A DNA stretch of 6,268 nucleotides from an uncultured Alphaproteobacteria bacterium (GTDB lineage Bacteria; Pseudomonadota; Alphaproteobacteria; Rickettsiales; UBA1997). The translations under genes were made by a program, and so were the position numbers. The notes under the pieces are model-generated. The model was given only the letters and a program-made list of their open reading frames with translations, was not told where the DNA came from and made no database searches. This document shows, piece after piece, positions 6,024 to 6,268 of the stretch (the stretch's first letter is position 1; each line of letters begins with the position of its first letter). The stretch covers positions 1-6,268 of the forward strand of contig CAILUF010000237.1 of NCBI GenBank assembly GCA_903837365.1. Direction: 5' to 3'.

Positions 6024-6073
6024 TATAGCCCGAGAGCTTCGAGACGATTGAAAAAAATTGTAGGGATGTAAGC

Positions 6074-6143
6074 TATGAATTATTTCCTATGAATTATTTC
6101 CTATGAATTATTTCCTGTGAATTATTTCCTGTGAATTGTCTCC
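6074..6143 (+). repeat. 14-bp tandem repeat, five copies
   Basis: The unit TATGAATTATTTCC occurs exactly three times (6074-6087, 6088-6101, 6102-6115). A fourth copy has one change (6116-6129, TGTGAATTATTTCC) and a fifth has four changes relative to the first (6130-6143, TGTGAATTGTCTCC). A partial sixth (CATGAATTT) starts at 6144. Divergence grows from left to right. The period is not a multiple of three and no gene spans it, so this is a non-coding minisatellite or iteron-like array. Confidence 0.92.
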
Positions 6144-6169
6144 CATGAATTTGTTGTTTAAATTTCCCA

Positions 6170-6209
6170 TCTTAATTTACTTCTTAATTTACTCTCTTCT
6201 TAATTTTTA
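6170..6209 (+). repeat. 12-bp pyrimidine-rich repeat, two to three copies
   Basis: TCTTAATTTACT occurs twice in tandem (6170-6181, 6182-6193). After a four-base spacer CTCT there is a decayed third copy, TCTTAATTTTTA (6198-6209). The stretch lies close after the 14-bp array and shares its T/C-rich strand bias. No coding frame of useful length crosses it. Confidence 0.6.
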
Positions 6210-6268
6210 TTTCTATTAAATGCGTTGATCAATCTAAACGCCTGATGCGGGAATTGAATGGTGACCCC

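Noticed and set aside
6074..6209. CRISPR-like array
   Set aside because: The 14-bp and 12-bp units are directly adjacent, with no unique spacers of 25-40 bases and no cas gene nearby.
6259..6268. TGGTGACCCC as the 3' end of a minus-strand tRNA (GGGGTCACCA)
   Set aside because: Only ten bases are visible; no T-arm or other tRNA feature can be tested, and a CCA end alone is too short to support a call.
6200..6268. C-terminal end of a gene entering from the right on the minus strand
   Set aside because: Only 22 residues before the stop, no recognised motif, and the alternative frames are similarly short; kept as an edge observation only.

Overview
The window is AT-rich DNA (by eye about 30% G+C, lower in the gaps). 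It fits an intracellular alphaproteobacterium of the Rickettsiales or Holosporales type. The grounds are strong A/T bias in codons, a large ankyrin-repeat protein of the host-interaction kind, little Shine-Dalgarno signal, and a cluster of palindromic repeats of the sort common in these genomes. Placement to order is inference; no rRNA or other decisive marker is present.

Layout from left to right. (1) 27-2237 (+): a 736-residue ankyrin-repeat protein with about seven repeats in its N-terminal half and an unrecognised C-terminal half that carries an HExxH motif and a second G-H-x-H motif. (2) 2234-3253 (-): pheS, the alpha subunit of phenylalanyl-tRNA synthetase, convergent with the ankyrin gene; the two stop codons share the palindrome TTAA. 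pheT is not next to it. (3) 3254-3391: a divergent intergenic region with a candidate pheS promoter and an imperfect dyad. (4) 3392-4159 (+): a YadH-like ABC-2 transporter permease with no ATPase gene beside it. (5) 4160-4274: AT-rich gap with two stem-loops, probably ending permease transcription. (6) 4275-5774 (+): dprA, the DNA-processing/RecA-loading protein, with an unusual N-terminal extension of about 88 residues and a Gln/Asn repeat linker before its winged-helix domain. (7) 5775-6268: 494 bases without a supportable gene, dense in structure: a 50-base hairpin touching the dprA stop codon, a GC-richer REP-like palindrome, an A/T palindrome, a roughly 100-base folded element with a 17-bp hairpin and competing C-run/G-run pairings, a five-copy 14-bp tandem repeat and a short 12-bp repeat.

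The four genes do not form a pathway. PheS is translation, DprA is handling of incoming single-stranded DNA, the permease is membrane export, and the ankyrin protein is probably a host- or partner-interaction protein. The orientations (+, -, +, +) and the 115-base gap before dprA suggest at least three, probably four, transcription units. The most original material is the C-terminal half of the ankyrin protein and the repeat cluster at the right end. No CRISPR array, rRNA, complete tRNA or transposase was seen.
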